Shown here: positions 8,748 through 21,080 of the stretch, one piece after another
How the letters are laid out: each line of letters begins with the position of its first letter
Numbering within the stretch: the stretch's first letter is position 1
Origin: Mactromeris polynyma
Lineage: Eukaryota; Mollusca; Bivalvia; Venerida; Mactridae
Assembly: GCA_032209605.1 (NCBI GenBank)
Contig: JASFXZ010000116.1
Span: 1-64,000, forward strand
Direction of reading: 5' to 3'
DNA: 64,000 nt
Program-made: the position numbers and the translations under genes
Notes under the pieces: generated by a model
The model's database searches: none
What the model was told of the DNA's origin: nothing
The model's input: only the letters and a program-made list of their open reading frames with translations

Positions 8748-9621
8748 GCGGAAAATTCTAGGCGGCAGTATCCCAGACCTAATTTTAACTATAAATACAC
8801 TAATGTCTAACCTAAGGTAACACCTAGCTGGACTGTCAATTTGCATGTCCACTCACATTTACCTCCCTTGTCTAAGGTCACACACCTAGCTCGGGGGTTT
8901 TTTGTCGAGTGTGATACAATCACCATTTCTCAAATTCAAATTATTCACATGTAGGGCATCGGGTGAAGCCCTTAGAGCCATTATAGGCTAGGTTTCCCGC
9001 GCACCTCACATTTTGCTATACATTTCTGGCGTGCTTTGAGATGGTGATTCTAGTAGTAGGCGCCCCGCTCTTAAATGTAACTTGTGGTAACTAAAGGCTA
9101 AATGGCCGCGTTTTGTATTTAAAGGCCAAATGGCCGCGTTATATGATTAAAGGCCAAATGGCCGCGTTATATGATTAAAGGCCAAATGGCCGCCTTATAT
9201 GGTGAAAGGCAAAATGGCCGCGTTATATGATTAAAGGCCAAATGGCCGCGTTAACCTAATCAATGGCCGAATGGCCGCGTTATATATTTAAAGGCCCAAC
9301 GGCCGCGATAGTCTGGAATTATATTGTCCACATGGACGCAATATTTAGTAAATGCGTAAGGGGCTTTAAGGTTGTCTGGGATCTGCCGCTTGGAATTCTT
9401 CCATCTTCTTCAATGGTACCACCTTGAAGATGCATTAAGCATTGTGATCAGTGTTTTCCACAATTATATCTATGATGACGATGTTTCTATATGCTAATTA
9501 TAAGTAGTTAAAGATATCTATGGTGTTTGTTATTTCCTGTGATTTTATTATGTAGTCTGGCATTATTCATGCAATGCATTTGGCGTTAAATGCATTGTTC
9601 GGTTTCGATGTCATAAAATAA
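8748..9621 (+). repeat. Split direct repeat B2 (right terminus)
   Basis: 874 bp identical by eye to B1, ending ATGTCATAAAATAA; the next bases (CAGATG) are host flank. It includes a second copy of the minisatellite at 9093-9311. Confidence 0.95.
9093..9311 (+). repeat. 28-bp minisatellite inside repeat B2
   Basis: Second copy of the eight-unit array at 7586-7804, shifted by 1507 bp, with the same unit variants in the same order (including the CCGCCTTATATGGTG unit). Confidence 0.92.
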
Positions 9622-11302
9622 CAGATGATAAATATAAAGGGTGAAATGACAAGCATTATGTTACTAAATATTTGGAGTAGATTTCACTTTGAATGGCACT
9701 CCAAGGGTTGTGGTATCGGCCCTATGTCCCTATAACTTTTTTGATCCCAAATTTAAAGAAAATGTATATTTTAACATGTGAGTATTAATAACTCTGGCCC
9801 TTGATTATACAAACTCATGCTTGTAGACTTGGACATTAGTTAGATCTAAATTTTATGTATTCATGTATTGAGATCAAGGACTTTTCTAAATGGTACGATC
9901 TCGAAGCTAATTTTGTGTCTAGATATCAGTTGCCTATGCATTACATAGTTTGTAAGGACTTTATCAATTAATCCTATTAATTGGCTGCACAATTAAAGAA
10001 CATTTATTCTTTGAAAGGGAATTGTAGTGTATGTGTATTGATTTGATGTATATGATATATACATCTATTATAAGTACATGGTCTATTTGTTGTTATTTCA
10101 ATATAAGTCCTTTTACCCTTTCATATCGCATTTAATTAATACATTAGTCTTTCAAAGTGTAATGTAAATGCGAAAGTAATTAAGGTTAATATGGACGTAA
10201 ATATGTGTAGAATATTTATTGAAATACAATATCAACTACTTATATATATACACAATATATAGTTTACATACAATTTATCAAAGTATTACTATTGTAAACT
10301 GTCAAACTTATATCTAATTACATTACTGTTCCCTATTTAGCCCTGTATTTGTTCTTTGACTTTGAAAATTGTTATTAAAATGGATAAACATATGTGATCT
10401 TTGTATTATCTCTCAACTGGCTTATCCTTAATCTCCATTTCTTTTGAAGTTTTCTTTTTAAATTTACAAAGCCTTACTTCTTAATTGGTATTAAGCGGAC
10501 ATAAAAAAAACACAAACAAGCAATTTTCTCTGTATAATATACAAAAGATGTGTATATCAATTTACATAAGAATGCTCTTATTGGGGAAATAACTCAATAA
10601 TATATTTATGAGTTGTATATATTTTAAATACCTTGTTGTTAATTGGTTTTTAAATTGATGGAATAAAGTCCTATTTTGAGGAACAAGAAAAATCGGTCAA
10701 TGGCGCTACCGGGATTCGCACACGGTAGCGCAGATTTGATTAATTTCTTACACTTCTTTGATCGACCAAATCAATGTTATGTTTTCAGAACTTTTCTGTC
10801 AATCAGTTTTGTTGAAAGATTTAGATGTCTGTATGATTTCTCTGGTCTTATAGTCACTTTTGGAATGAATTTAAGTTTGACAGTTCTTAGATAATTATGA
10901 GTTTTGTCAAAATTCAGGAAATGAATTTTGTGTTTTTGACTGTAATTAATCATTTCATTGAAGACAAGATCACAGTGATTGCATATTTCAAGATAGCTTG
11001 AATGATGTCATAACAGGAGTTTAATCAATTTCTTGTCATTTATTTGTTAGTCTTAGGATATCAATGTGGTCTTGGTCCCGTTATGGTTTTCTGGCCTCGT
11101 TAATTTTCCGTTTCGTGTCACGGAAATTACTTTCTTTGTTGTATTTCCTCTCAATTGGTTTACTCAATAGATTGATCAGGTTTTTTTCAGTGTACTTTGG
11201 TCTGTTCATAATATTTTGTACATCTGTCTTTTTTATTACAAACCATTCTAGATTGACGTATTATGTTCAGTCGGATAACTGCTAAATCTCTTTAGCTTCA
11301 TA
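9622..11302. other. Non-coding AT-rich region
   Basis: No supportable coding sequence. The only local structure I single out is the GC-rich hairpin at 10703-10731. Probably intron 1 of the CAS gene if the exon at 2409 is used. Confidence 0.5.
10703..10731. repeat. GC-rich 9-bp perfect hairpin
   Basis: GCGCTACCG (10703-10711) pairs with CGGTAGCGC (10723-10731) across an 11-base loop. It stands out in AT-rich surroundings. The loop GGATTCGCACA recalls a tRNA T-loop region read in reverse, so it may be a decayed tRNA or SINE fragment. Confidence 0.7.
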
Positions 11303-11483
11303 TACAGTATAATCTCCCCTAAAGACCACCTCAATAATAAGACCACCTAAAAATTAAGAACACAATTTTCAAGTCCATTTTCACTGTTTTGCTCTTTATT
11401 CAGCCTCAATATTAAAACCAGTTTAATAAGAAGACCAGTTTTCAATGGTCCCAAAGTGGTCTTATCATTGAGGTTTTACGGTA
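11303..11483. mobile_element. pogo-like MITE, family 1, copy a
   Basis: 181-bp unit with near-terminal inverted repeats: the left end TACAGTATAATCTCCCCTAA mirrors the right end TTGAGGTTTTACGGTA. Internal AAGACCACCTCAATAATAAG motifs pair with a rightward GTGGTCTTATCATTGAGG. TA at both edges and CAGT-type ends fit TA-targeting Tc1/mariner/pogo elements. No coding capacity. Confidence 0.75.
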
Positions 11484-13050
11484 TTAGTTACCAGTTGTTT
11501 GAGCAGTCACAGGTTGCTTGTCCAGACTCTGGGACAGCACTGTCCTGGCCAGACTGTCCAAAGTACTGACCACCTAAGACTAGAGGAACGTAAGACTTCA
11601 AAGTGTGGAAAATGTCTGAAAGCTATCATTACAGTAGTGCTGAATAAAATAAGCATAAATGAATAACCCGCTGTGATTTTAAACATAATTATTCAAGCAG
11701 TTTATGATCTGTCATTTACTTATGCAAGATTTAGCCATTCTTATTTGTCAAGAGTGACAGACAGGTCCTATCCTATTCTATTCAAGGATATGATATTATA
11801 ATGCTCGTTATTTATTGGTGCATGGTTTGGTTGTTTTCAAATATTTTTCTAATGGTGTTACAGGATAATTATTATATGAATACTATAAATGATAATCCTT
11901 GACTTAAAATATGTGATGACAATTTATTTTATATTCAAAAGAATGTCTCGTCTTCTGATGTTTAGTGATGCGGTATACGTTTGTATAAGATGCTACTAGG
12001 ATAGTGTAGTGTTAAGTCGTGGTGTTATTACAAGTCATGTACTTATGGTGATTTTAATGGTGCGGTCTTGTGTTATGGCAAGGCCACCTGGTAGATGAAA
12101 AAGTATGCGTAGTAATTATGTGAACAAATTCGAATGTACATAGTCATGGCAAATTACTTTCAAGACTTGTCTGAAGTTCGGTCTGACAACCTTGGAAAAA
12201 CAATTACAGCAGTTGTTGTAAAACCCACTACGAACGATCCGTACCATATCAGGCATATCGACCGTCGCATAGACCTTCTTCATTGGACATGGCTTTTTTT
12301 TATAAGCCGATTGGTATTTGGCATGACTGTGTATGCAATATATTTTTAAGCTAAATTGTCGCAAATGTTGGTGCGCTTACTTGGGCTAGATTCGCAGACC
12401 TTTATAATCGATGTATACATACAGAACTATTCAGACAGTTACTCCTATTGCTATGTTGCTAAATCATTGTCCCATTGCAGAAAAAGAAAGAGATACAAAC
12501 AATGTGTGTTCTGAATCTAAATTATTATGTATATCATGTATACCCACAATACCCAATATTACAAGTTGTACAGTCCTTTCAGCTTTGGAAGTTGAGTTTG
12601 AAATCTTAAACAGGCTAACAGTAATTCATGTTTTCGAAAGGATATTTTTGCTACAAAAATGTCATCTGAAAAAGCATGATCAGGCTGATAATGTTATGTA
12701 TTGAAATCACAAGGCTTTAAGATTAATTTTGTTTTCATAAGAAGGATCACATTTTAATGATTAAGACTGGATTAACTTTGTGAACAGACACCCTGAACTA
12801 GTGAAAGTTTCACCTTGAACTATAAACTAATGGATTGAGTTAGAAGACCGTAGAAAGTTTAAAAAAAAATCAAATCAGATATGACTGTGGTTTCATAAAA
12901 GTTCTAAATTGACGCTTATTCTTTAGTCAGTATTATGAAAATTAGGCAACAAGCAATATCGCTATTCATAATGTTGTAAGTACATGTATGACAAAATCTG
13001 GTGTACGTACAAGCTTGTTTGATTGTTAATGCATTTATAACAGAAACTGT
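11484..13050. other. Non-coding AT-rich region
   Basis: No recognisable gene. Short open frames near 12116-12364 and 12411-12704 have no recognisable domain and no splice or start context. Confidence 0.45.
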
Positions 13051-13229
13051 TACAGTTGGACCTCGTTTATTCGAGAACCTTTTATCCAATTACTCGATTT
13101 CATCCAAAATAAATATCAGGCCCCAATGTATCTTATGCACGTCGAATAGAAACGGCCTATTCGAAACCATGTATAATTCAAAATAAAATTTCGGACCCGA
13201 TGAATACAAATAAACAAGGTTCGACTGTA
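13051..13229 (+). mobile_element. pogo-like MITE, family 2, copy a
   Basis: 179-bp unit from TACAGTTGGACCTCGTTTAT to AACAAGGTTCGACTGTA. The ends are inverted repeats with TA at each edge. The CAGT..ACCTCG end is reminiscent of pogo/Tigger-type termini. Related copies lie at 39591-39770 (inverted) and about 53165-53329. Confidence 0.75.
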
Positions 13230-13839
13230 GTTGTTTTCAGTTTGAGACAGGGCTCAATTGAGGTCTTCTGTGAAATCTGGGCCTGGTTAGATAAGCATAA
13301 CATGGGCAATAACTTGAATGACTGACTGAATGAAGTCTTAGAATTTCAAGTTTCTGACATAAATCTCAAAAGATCAAAAAACTTATAAAATACTTCATGG
13401 TTAAGAATCTTATTCCTCTGCTTCCACTATAAATTTAGTTTTATTTCAATTTCCTACTTGAAATACCTGAAAACATCAGACGTGCACCCTTATCAGATTG
13501 CTTCCCTCTATCATGATCAGCCACTTAAAATTGCTTCTAGTACATGCATACCAACTAGACTGGTATCTTGTTACTGTTGAATTCTTCTTAATACATATTA
13601 GTTAGTTTACAGGAAGTAGAAGTTTTAAGCATTTCCAATTTAAGGGGAGATAATTATGTTTACTATTTGCTTCGAGTTATACTTAATAGGACTATTGTCA
13701 GTCTCAACCAACCTCAGACTGGTTCACCTTTCCACTTGATCATCAATGCTAATACTGATACTAGATTATGGCATCTTAGTGGTACATAAAATGGAACAAC
13801 AATTTGTTGTATACCAGTAGTATTCTTTGTAGAAGTGTT

Positions 13840-14067
13840 ATTATAGTGTGACCCCTACTTCAAGCCGGCCACCTACTTTCTGAACTCATTTATTTCTCGA
13901 TTCCTATCCTTTAATGCCAGGCACCAGGCAGGTAAGCACAAGGTAACCATTTTTTAACTAGATTGCGGCTCACCAACTGACCATATCAGAATGGACCCCT
14001 CATGGGATTTGAACTTTAGACCTACCGCTCCCACGGCAGATGCCTTAACCACTTGGCCAAGCGAGAC
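13840..14067 (-). mobile_element. tRNA-derived SINE, family 2, copy a
   Basis: Read on the minus strand it begins with a tRNA-like head holding an A box (TGGCCAAGTGG) and a B box (AGTTCAAATCC), the RNA polymerase III promoter elements. The body follows and ends near the ATTATAGTGTGACCCC segment at 13840. A second copy in the same orientation lies at 55366-55613. The open frame over this region is not a gene. Confidence 0.75.
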
Positions 14068-16015
14068 AGTTATATGAATATAGAATGTACTAGACTTCAG
14101 ACAAACCTGGTTGCAATGCTTCATGAAATTGGCTGCTAGGGTATGGATATGCACCTCTGTCACCGATAAAGACGTCTGTTTTGCTAACTGCTTGGTACAT
14201 AAGAATTTAAGTTGTTGATTTGAGGAAAATCTTACTTTCGGATAAACCCGACATCTATTTTGTATGACAATGTGCATACATTTTGTATGACAATGTGACT
14301 ACATACTGTATATTATTACAAACAGACTGTTGGGACCTTATTATGTTGAATGTCATCATTATTCAAACAATCATTTGCTGCATGAGACATTTGGGCAGAT
14401 GCCTCGAGTAAACAAATATAATATTAGTATTATTTCACCTGCTAAAAATTTCACTAAGTGCTAATTATCCCTCAGTACCTGATAGTTTTGTAGAAAATTG
14501 AAGTTTCACTTAACCACATCAGGCAAAAACCTAGCAATCAAGTTAAAAGATTTCATAATTAGATAAAATCTCTAGATTTCAGTTAAATGGGATTCTCTTC
14601 TGTGGAGGTTATAATTATGGATTCAGGTTTTTAGTGGTTTCAAGTGCAGATAAATTGATGTTAGAGTTTGATCCGGGGGAAGCCAGTCTGACATAGGGCT
14701 CATTGTTTTGTGAACCTTGACTTCACGTGTTGTCATTATCCGCTCATTCTAGTGTAAAATTAATGTCATCCACAAATATTTAAGCCACTCGAAACCCATG
14801 CCAATGTATTAACATGATTAATGAAAGACAATTTTTTGGTGTAAATTGATAGTATTCTTAAGATACTTGTGAGTTCTGGAGGTTTTTTTCGGCTACTTGA
14901 CTCCCTAAAGATGTTATTTACACAGTCAGGAATGTGAAAGTTAAACTTGATCATTGTCAGCCCAAATCTACCGCTGTGAATCTAACTGCCTCTTTTTATT
15001 GGACCTTAATTCATTATTAACATAGACATCCCCTATAAAGGGTCTCATCTGGAATGACTTCGCACAGATGCAGTATTTTCTTACCACCCACTGGACATTG
15101 CCATAAATTATAGTGGTTATTATACTAAAACTGCCATTATCGACATTCAACATTAATTATCAGAACCCTCCATCTTTCAAATATTTATTTTGAAATAAGG
15201 AATTTTCTGCACATTTAGACATCTTATCTAGATTTTAATTAATCAGTCTCCAAAAAAAACATTGTTGAAATTACAGCAGGTCCAATATAAAAGAGCCATA
15301 TTCCCTGGACCTTGAATCAAGAGATGAGGAAGATTGTCCGATTGATTCGGACCCAGCTTGCATGGCTACGAATTTTCATGTTTAGATTTAACCAAAGATA
15401 CGATAATCTGTCTGCCTGAAGTCCGGTACTTGCGTATGCTTCATAAGGGATTTATTGAGTGGCTTAAAATGCACCAATTGTAATTTAGCTTGAATAAATA
15501 AATGTTGAAAGCTCAAAGAAAATCCTTGAATATTGTTTGATTTTGGTTTTATGAACAGGATATTTGCATTTTGTCCAAGTAATTTCTCAGTATTTTCATC
15601 AATATGTTAACTGTTCAACAATATAATGTTTTGCATAAAAAAACAGGATATAATGTTCAGCAATCAATGATGTCTGGATGTATTCAATCAAGATGTTTGG
15701 TCAAAAACAAGAGGTCCTTTTGTTATACTGTACACAAGCCATATGATCCAAAATATGCTGTCCACGAATATGTTTTACGACTTTAAAAAAAAACAAAAAA
15801 CTTTTTCCCTTTACTTGTAGCACATTTTTCTGATGCCAGGGGTTGTTATATAAATATTTCAAATACCTAAACAGGTTTAAGCAAGAAATTTCTCTTTAAA
15901 ACTGAAACAAAATTATGCTAGCCCAAAATAAACGTTTTTTTGTGGCAACAGAAAGATACTATATAGTTGACTTTGAAAACTTAAAAGTTAACATTTCGTG
16001 TCCTTGTTATATCCA
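14068..16015. other. Non-coding region
   Basis: AT-rich with short spurious open frames only. Nothing recognisable. Confidence 0.45.
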
Positions 16016-16280
16016 GCCGCGGCCGTGGTCCAGTGGTTAGTGCGCTGGACTTGTAACCTGGTCATCCGGGTTCGATTCCCGGTCGCGGCAGGTCATACCC
16101 TACCATGAAAATTTGACAAAATGTCGAATTTCCTCCACATGTGGAGAAGTTGCCGGCTCCTTGTGGAAGGGTAAGTTAGTACTGGTAAGAATTCAGTCCA
16201 GGAAGAACTGGTTAGGTGAACCGGCCGCCGTATATGACTGAAATATCGTTGAGAAACGGCGTTAAACCCGATGAAACTAG
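16016..16280 (+). mobile_element. tRNA-derived SINE, family 1
   Basis: The first ~75 bp (16016-16090) are tRNA-like: a 7-bp acceptor stem (GCCGCGG with TCGCGGC), A box TGGTCCAGTGG, a perfect T stem CCGGG/CCCGG with B box GGTTCGATTCC, and a possible Thr-type TGT anticodon. The anticodon stem is badly paired, so this is not a working tRNA. A ~190-bp body follows and ends with a GAAACGGCGTTAAACCC tail like those I recall from molluscan SINEs with a conserved 3' domain (recollection, not checked). Confidence 0.8.
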
Positions 16281-18268
16281 GTACACTATCATGTTCTTAT
16301 ACTGAAGTGCTGTATTTAGTCAGTGGTTCAGAGATAATGAAGTAGACTCTTGTATTCGGAGATGATGAAGGCATTAATGTAGTTAGAAGTGTTTATGACT
16401 GACTAATGTTAGTGTAAATGTTATTGTGATGTTTAAACAAACAAACACTAAGTTTTATCCAAATATGGTCAATAATCCCCTGCTCTAACCTAGATAACTT
16501 TGACCTTACAGGAATCTGCATAGTTAATAGAACAATAATTTCAGTAGGGTATTAAATGGTCTTAAAATCTTTCGAAATGTTTCGAAGTTTGTGTTAGGGA
16601 AAGGGCAATTTTATTCCATGGTCAATTAAAAAATCTTGTGAAAACACATTTTGACAAAATAATTGTCAAAGTTAGTATGAAAAGTTGATCATATACATGT
16701 ATGAAACATAGCTTCAAATAGCTTAACTAAATGTGCAACAATTTGGCATTTTATCTCATGGCCACTGGCCAAAAAAAAATGTGCAAAAAGTATGCTTTCG
16801 TGAGTGATTGCAATATGATACATTGCTGCCCTTAGAAAAGTCTCTGTCAGATAGCTGGTTATGGCGACAGTCAGTATGTCTGTGTGACATCAATGGTTGA
16901 AACATTTATTTTGCGACAGAACTAGGTCAGAATGTTTCCATATAAGGGCTTTGTACAAGAGTTGTGGGAACTCTGATAAAGAAATGTTAAATACTCGCCT
17001 TATATACTCAAGACACTTAATACACATTGGAAACAATACTGGTGTGTTTAAAGTGTATTTTGTCACATTCTTATAAACAATGGCTTTCAATGACTTGAAT
17101 ATCTTGCACATGGCCTGCATGATTTGCCAACAATTTAAAAAAAAAAAAATCGTGAGAAAATGTTGAGTATTTGCCATTTACAAACCATATAGGAACGCTT
17201 ATATAATTTTTTTTTTTTTTCTTCGATGTGAAAATTTACGTCTTCTTTCATAAAATGTCTATCCATGGGAGTATAGTGTCATGAGTTCAATTGTTGTAAT
17301 TTTGACTTGTCGCTAAAGGGTATGGCAACGGAAGTGTGGCGTGGGGAATTTACCAAGAAAATATATCGAGGGCTCAACACAACACTGTTGTAAACTGAAT
17401 TTTTTCACAAAATGATGTTTTTGCATTTTTGATATGTTTTATCAATGTACTATTTATGGTAAAAATATTTAGTTCAAATTCTGTCTCTAAAGTACTGAAA
17501 ATGCAAAAATGGTCCAAATGTCGTATCTTTTTTTGCCAATCATTAAATCATGTAGTTTTTCTGCTGTCGGTGACTTTCATGGATGGCAAGTGGATGCTTA
17601 TACAATCAATTTCAGGTACTGTGATTTGTTATTCATGAGTTCTACATGTATTAAGTTCTATAGAATGCTGTCTCAAACCCTTCTTAGTTGCTTTGACAAA
17701 AAAAAGTATAAAGTTATTTTCTCTCCCATTTCTTATCTTGTACAAGGGCGGGGATCCTGTATTGTATTTTTCTCACACCTACTTAAAGTGTATTGTGTTT
17801 AATTTACAATTTTGCATTGTGACATGAGGACAATCGATGGCTGTCACATCTTGTTTAAACTTAAGTTTAGGTCAATAATATTTTTGCTTGTATATATATT
17901 TCATCACAGGTCATTGTTTATCAAGCATTGTACTGGTAGACCTAAGGTAAATAGGTTATGTTTGCACCAAGGACTGATAGTAAAGTTTTGCTCTGGTATC
18001 AATGCAATATTTGTTCAGTTTTGTTTAACATTGACAGAAGTATGTGCCAGACCACAATTTGGTTCCATTTATATTCCATTATGGTGTTCTAATCAGTGAT
18101 GAAATAACTTACCACCTGTATTACACTTCAATAGCCTACCGCTGTGGTGGGGCAAGTCAGGCGAAGACATTTGGTATCTGTGTTAATTTCATAAACAGAT
18201 ATTCATTTATTGGGCTATTTATGTGAACTTAACAGAAAAAACAATAAATATTCTATAGGCACTACATG
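16281..18268. other. Non-coding region
   Basis: AT-rich. Contains poly-A near 17137 and poly-T near 17207. No recognisable gene. Confidence 0.45.
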
Positions 18269-18524
18269 TACAGTAAAACCTCACTTAAAGACCACCTCAA
18301 TAATAAGACCACCTCAAAATTAAGAACTAAATTTTCAAGTCCATTTCACGGTTTCGCTTTTATTCAACCTCAATATTAAGACCACCACAAAATTTAGAAC
18401 AAAATATTCAAGTCTATTTTCACTGTTTTGCTCTTTATCCGACCTCAATATTAAGACCACCTCAATATTATGACCCATTTTTCAAGGGTCCCATAGTTGG
18501 CCTTATTATTGAGGTTTTACTGTA
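18269..18524. mobile_element. pogo-like MITE, family 1, copy b (expanded)
   Basis: Starts TACAGTAAAACCTCACTTAA and ends TTGAGGTTTTACTGTA: clean inverted termini with TA edges. At 256 bp it is longer than the 181-bp copies because the internal AAGACCACC / TTTTCAAGTC segment is repeated. Confidence 0.8.
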
Positions 18525-18549
18525 TATCACAGTCTGAACATGTGGCTTT

Positions 18550-18628
18550 CAATATTAAGACTGCCTCAATAAGAAGACCAGTTTTCAAGGGTCCCAATGC
18601 TGGTCTTATTGTTGAGGTTTTACCGTAT
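18550..18628. mobile_element. Truncated MITE, family 1, copy c
   Basis: The right half only (AATATTAAGACTGCCTCAAT to GAGGTTTTACCGTA), 25 bp after copy b. It is either a tandem partial duplication or a second insertion. Confidence 0.65.
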
Positions 18629-21080
18629 ATAGTTGTATCTCACTTGTTGGTATTAATTGATAAGCTGCATAAATTATTCTCCGCCATAATCATGAAAATA
18701 TTGCTGGCTTCCTCTTTAGACTTATATCAAGTAATGACATATTTATTTAAGCTTTTCAACACATACTCAACATAAATTGTTTATTATTTGTACTAGAGCA
18801 TAAAATACTCGAAATAACCATATTTGGAAACGTCGTGATCTGGGCATACCCATCCAACATCAACATATGACTCATAATTTTTCAAGAGCATCAAATTGTT
18901 TGATATGGTGTTCATTTTTATTGCTTCAATAACTTTTTATATCGCGTTCGATATGATCAGATATAATATTTGATAGGTGGGGAATTTAGGTTGCATGGTC
19001 TTAAACTGCACCATCCTCTTACCTTATCTTGCTATTATGAGTAGTATCCAGTTTTTTAGATGTGTTTTAACATTATTTACAGCGTCTATTTCTCCAGGTA
19101 ATTCATCAAGGTACTTTGGAAACAAAGAGTTTGAATGGAGTGTGATGCTTTTGAACAACTGTGTTTAAATTGCTTCGCTCTTTTTATGCCGAATTTATCA
19201 GATTTTGTTGCAGAAAATATGAGTATAGCAAGTTTTGTGTGTTCATAAAATTTCAATTCTTTACAAGTGTAAGAAGTGTGCTTTCAAATATAAAGTGCTA
19301 ACTGTATTCATAAAATTTCCAAGCTGTGCGCACGTATATTTTCATATGTTAAAATTCTGTGAAAACTTAATGCAGTTGCAGTCTCCTTGCACAATTCACT
19401 TTCTTGCATTATCTGTTGAGTTTTGCAAGTTATACAAATCGTCGCCTTTATTCTACCTTGACGTAAGTAGCAATTTATTCGTTTTGAGAAATAAACGTTT
19501 AAAAAATCGAAGAGCCAATAACTTTTTATACTTACATCTTTGTGGAATTTGAGTTTAGTCTATTTAGAACAGTTCTACAGGGTAACAAATCTCACCATCT
19601 TTTAGAGCTCAAAGAGACGATACCAAAAACTCAGTATTGCCAAAAATTGACTTGCGTCCCTCTGGAATTAAGCCGACGAAATGTTCATTATGCATAACAT
19701 GTTCTTAATGTATTGTGTGAATAAAGCACCTGTGTTCAAAGGCCACCTCTACAGTTTAGCTATATCCATATAAATTGCCTGGAGACTAAATCTGAGTATA
19801 TAATATACGCATAATTATTATGTACTACTCATGGTGTGACTTATGCGCTATAATAGTCAAGCGCATGTCAACTGTTATGACAATGTTAGGTTTGTGTTGA
19901 TTTTAAAATATCTGAAAAGAACAATTTCAAACATCATTTGAGCGCGGCTGTACAATTTCAAACCTCTTGTTTAAGTGATGTCATTTCCAGAAAACGTCAC
20001 ATATGTGACATCACCATGTACTGACAGTAAGCAATATTTGCCCCATATGGCAATATGAAAACAAAGTGACCATATATCAAAGTGATATTATAAACGATTG
20101 ACATAAGTTTCAAAGAATTAACAGGAAATACTGGAAGTTGATTCTTTCCCGAGCAGTAGTTTATATAAATAGCAATTATAATATAGCATTGTTTACTTTG
20201 AGGTACAAGCATAATTATGTTATGTAGTTAGTACAGTGTAAGTAATGGCTTTGACTACAAATAAAGTTCAGAATAAATGTTTTGTTCTATTGAATGTCAT
20301 AGAATCACTTGAACTGTGTATTTTTTTTTTTATAAAAAAGTAAAATATCTACGCAAACAATCTACAGAACTAACTGGTACTTTAAGTATAGCTTTTATCC
20401 CAAATCATGAGCCAACTGAAGTAGGGAGAACGTGTACTGGGCAAGAGTAATTAACTGACTTATGGTGATGTTCTGTAGATAAGTATATACTTAGCTAGTG
20501 TAATTTTCTGGTAATTGATTGGGGTGGATCAAAGTTCAACATTTACTTAATATATTAAATTGGTCACATTAATTAAGTCTACAGAGTTTGAACTTCTATA
20601 TGTTTCAGCATGATAATTCTCTTGACAAAAAATTGTCATCAAGTGGACGACATGATGTTAGTCACTTGTATACACTCACAATGTGGTTTTCGGGTCTGAC
20701 TTGGGATTAAGCCTCTGAACCAGGATCTGCCTATTTGAATTTGCCTCAAAAAGTATAAGTGTGCTCTTAAAAGTACATGTAGCGGCCTTTAAGATCTACG
20801 TCTAAATATCAGATTTTTTTAAAGGGTTTGAAACCTAGCAGATTTATATAATGATTGTGATTGAAATTGATTTTATGGTACAAATCAGCTTCGGAAACAG
20901 TCAAAATCTTAATATTTCACTCATAATTTTACATCATTACTTAATTTCTTTGCATTATTACAACTTTTTGTTTACTTGAGTTATAGACAAGCACTACAAT
21001 GATGGCTGTATAAATCTCTCAATTTCTTCTCTAAAATGGGGACAACAAGAGAATTATTTTGTTTCCTGGAAAATGATCAC
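18629..21080. other. Non-coding region
   Basis: AT-rich, no recognisable gene or repeat beyond short simple tracts. Confidence 0.45.

Larger units (their letters stand above)
2725..9621 (+). mobile_element. DIRS-order, Ngaro-like tyrosine-recombinase retroelement with split direct repeats
   Basis: A 6.9-kb element with the layout A1 (2725-2938), Gag-like ORF, RT/RNase H ORF, tyrosine recombinase ORF, SGNH hydrolase ORF, B1 (7241-8114), A2 (8110-8323), a unique spacer and B2 (8748-9621). Split direct repeats, a YR in place of a DDE integrase or endonuclease, and an SGNH hydrolase are together characteristic of Ngaro elements of the DIRS order. A1/A2 are offset by 5385 bp and B1/B2 by 1507 bp, and both pairs look identical by eye, so the copy is probably young. 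The main ORFs have no internal stops. It lies in the same orientation as the CAS gene. Left flank ends ACATGG; right flank begins CAGATGATAAAT. No target-site duplication is needed: both outer ends carry AATAA, as expected for recombinase-mediated integration of a circle. Confidence 0.92.

Noticed and set aside
2725..9621. LTR retrotransposon or endogenous retrovirus interpretation
   Set aside because: No LTR pair at both ends, no protease or DDE integrase; the split repeats, tyrosine recombinase and SGNH domain identify a DIRS-order element.
12411..12704. 97-codon + strand open frame
   Set aside because: No recognised motif, AT-rich background, no promoter or splice context.
13954..14277. 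107-codon open frame on the minus strand
   Set aside because: Mostly inside a tRNA-derived SINE; no protein domain.
16016..16090. Functional tRNA-Thr gene
   Set aside because: Acceptor and T stems are good, but the anticodon stem has mispairs and the sequence runs straight into a SINE body.
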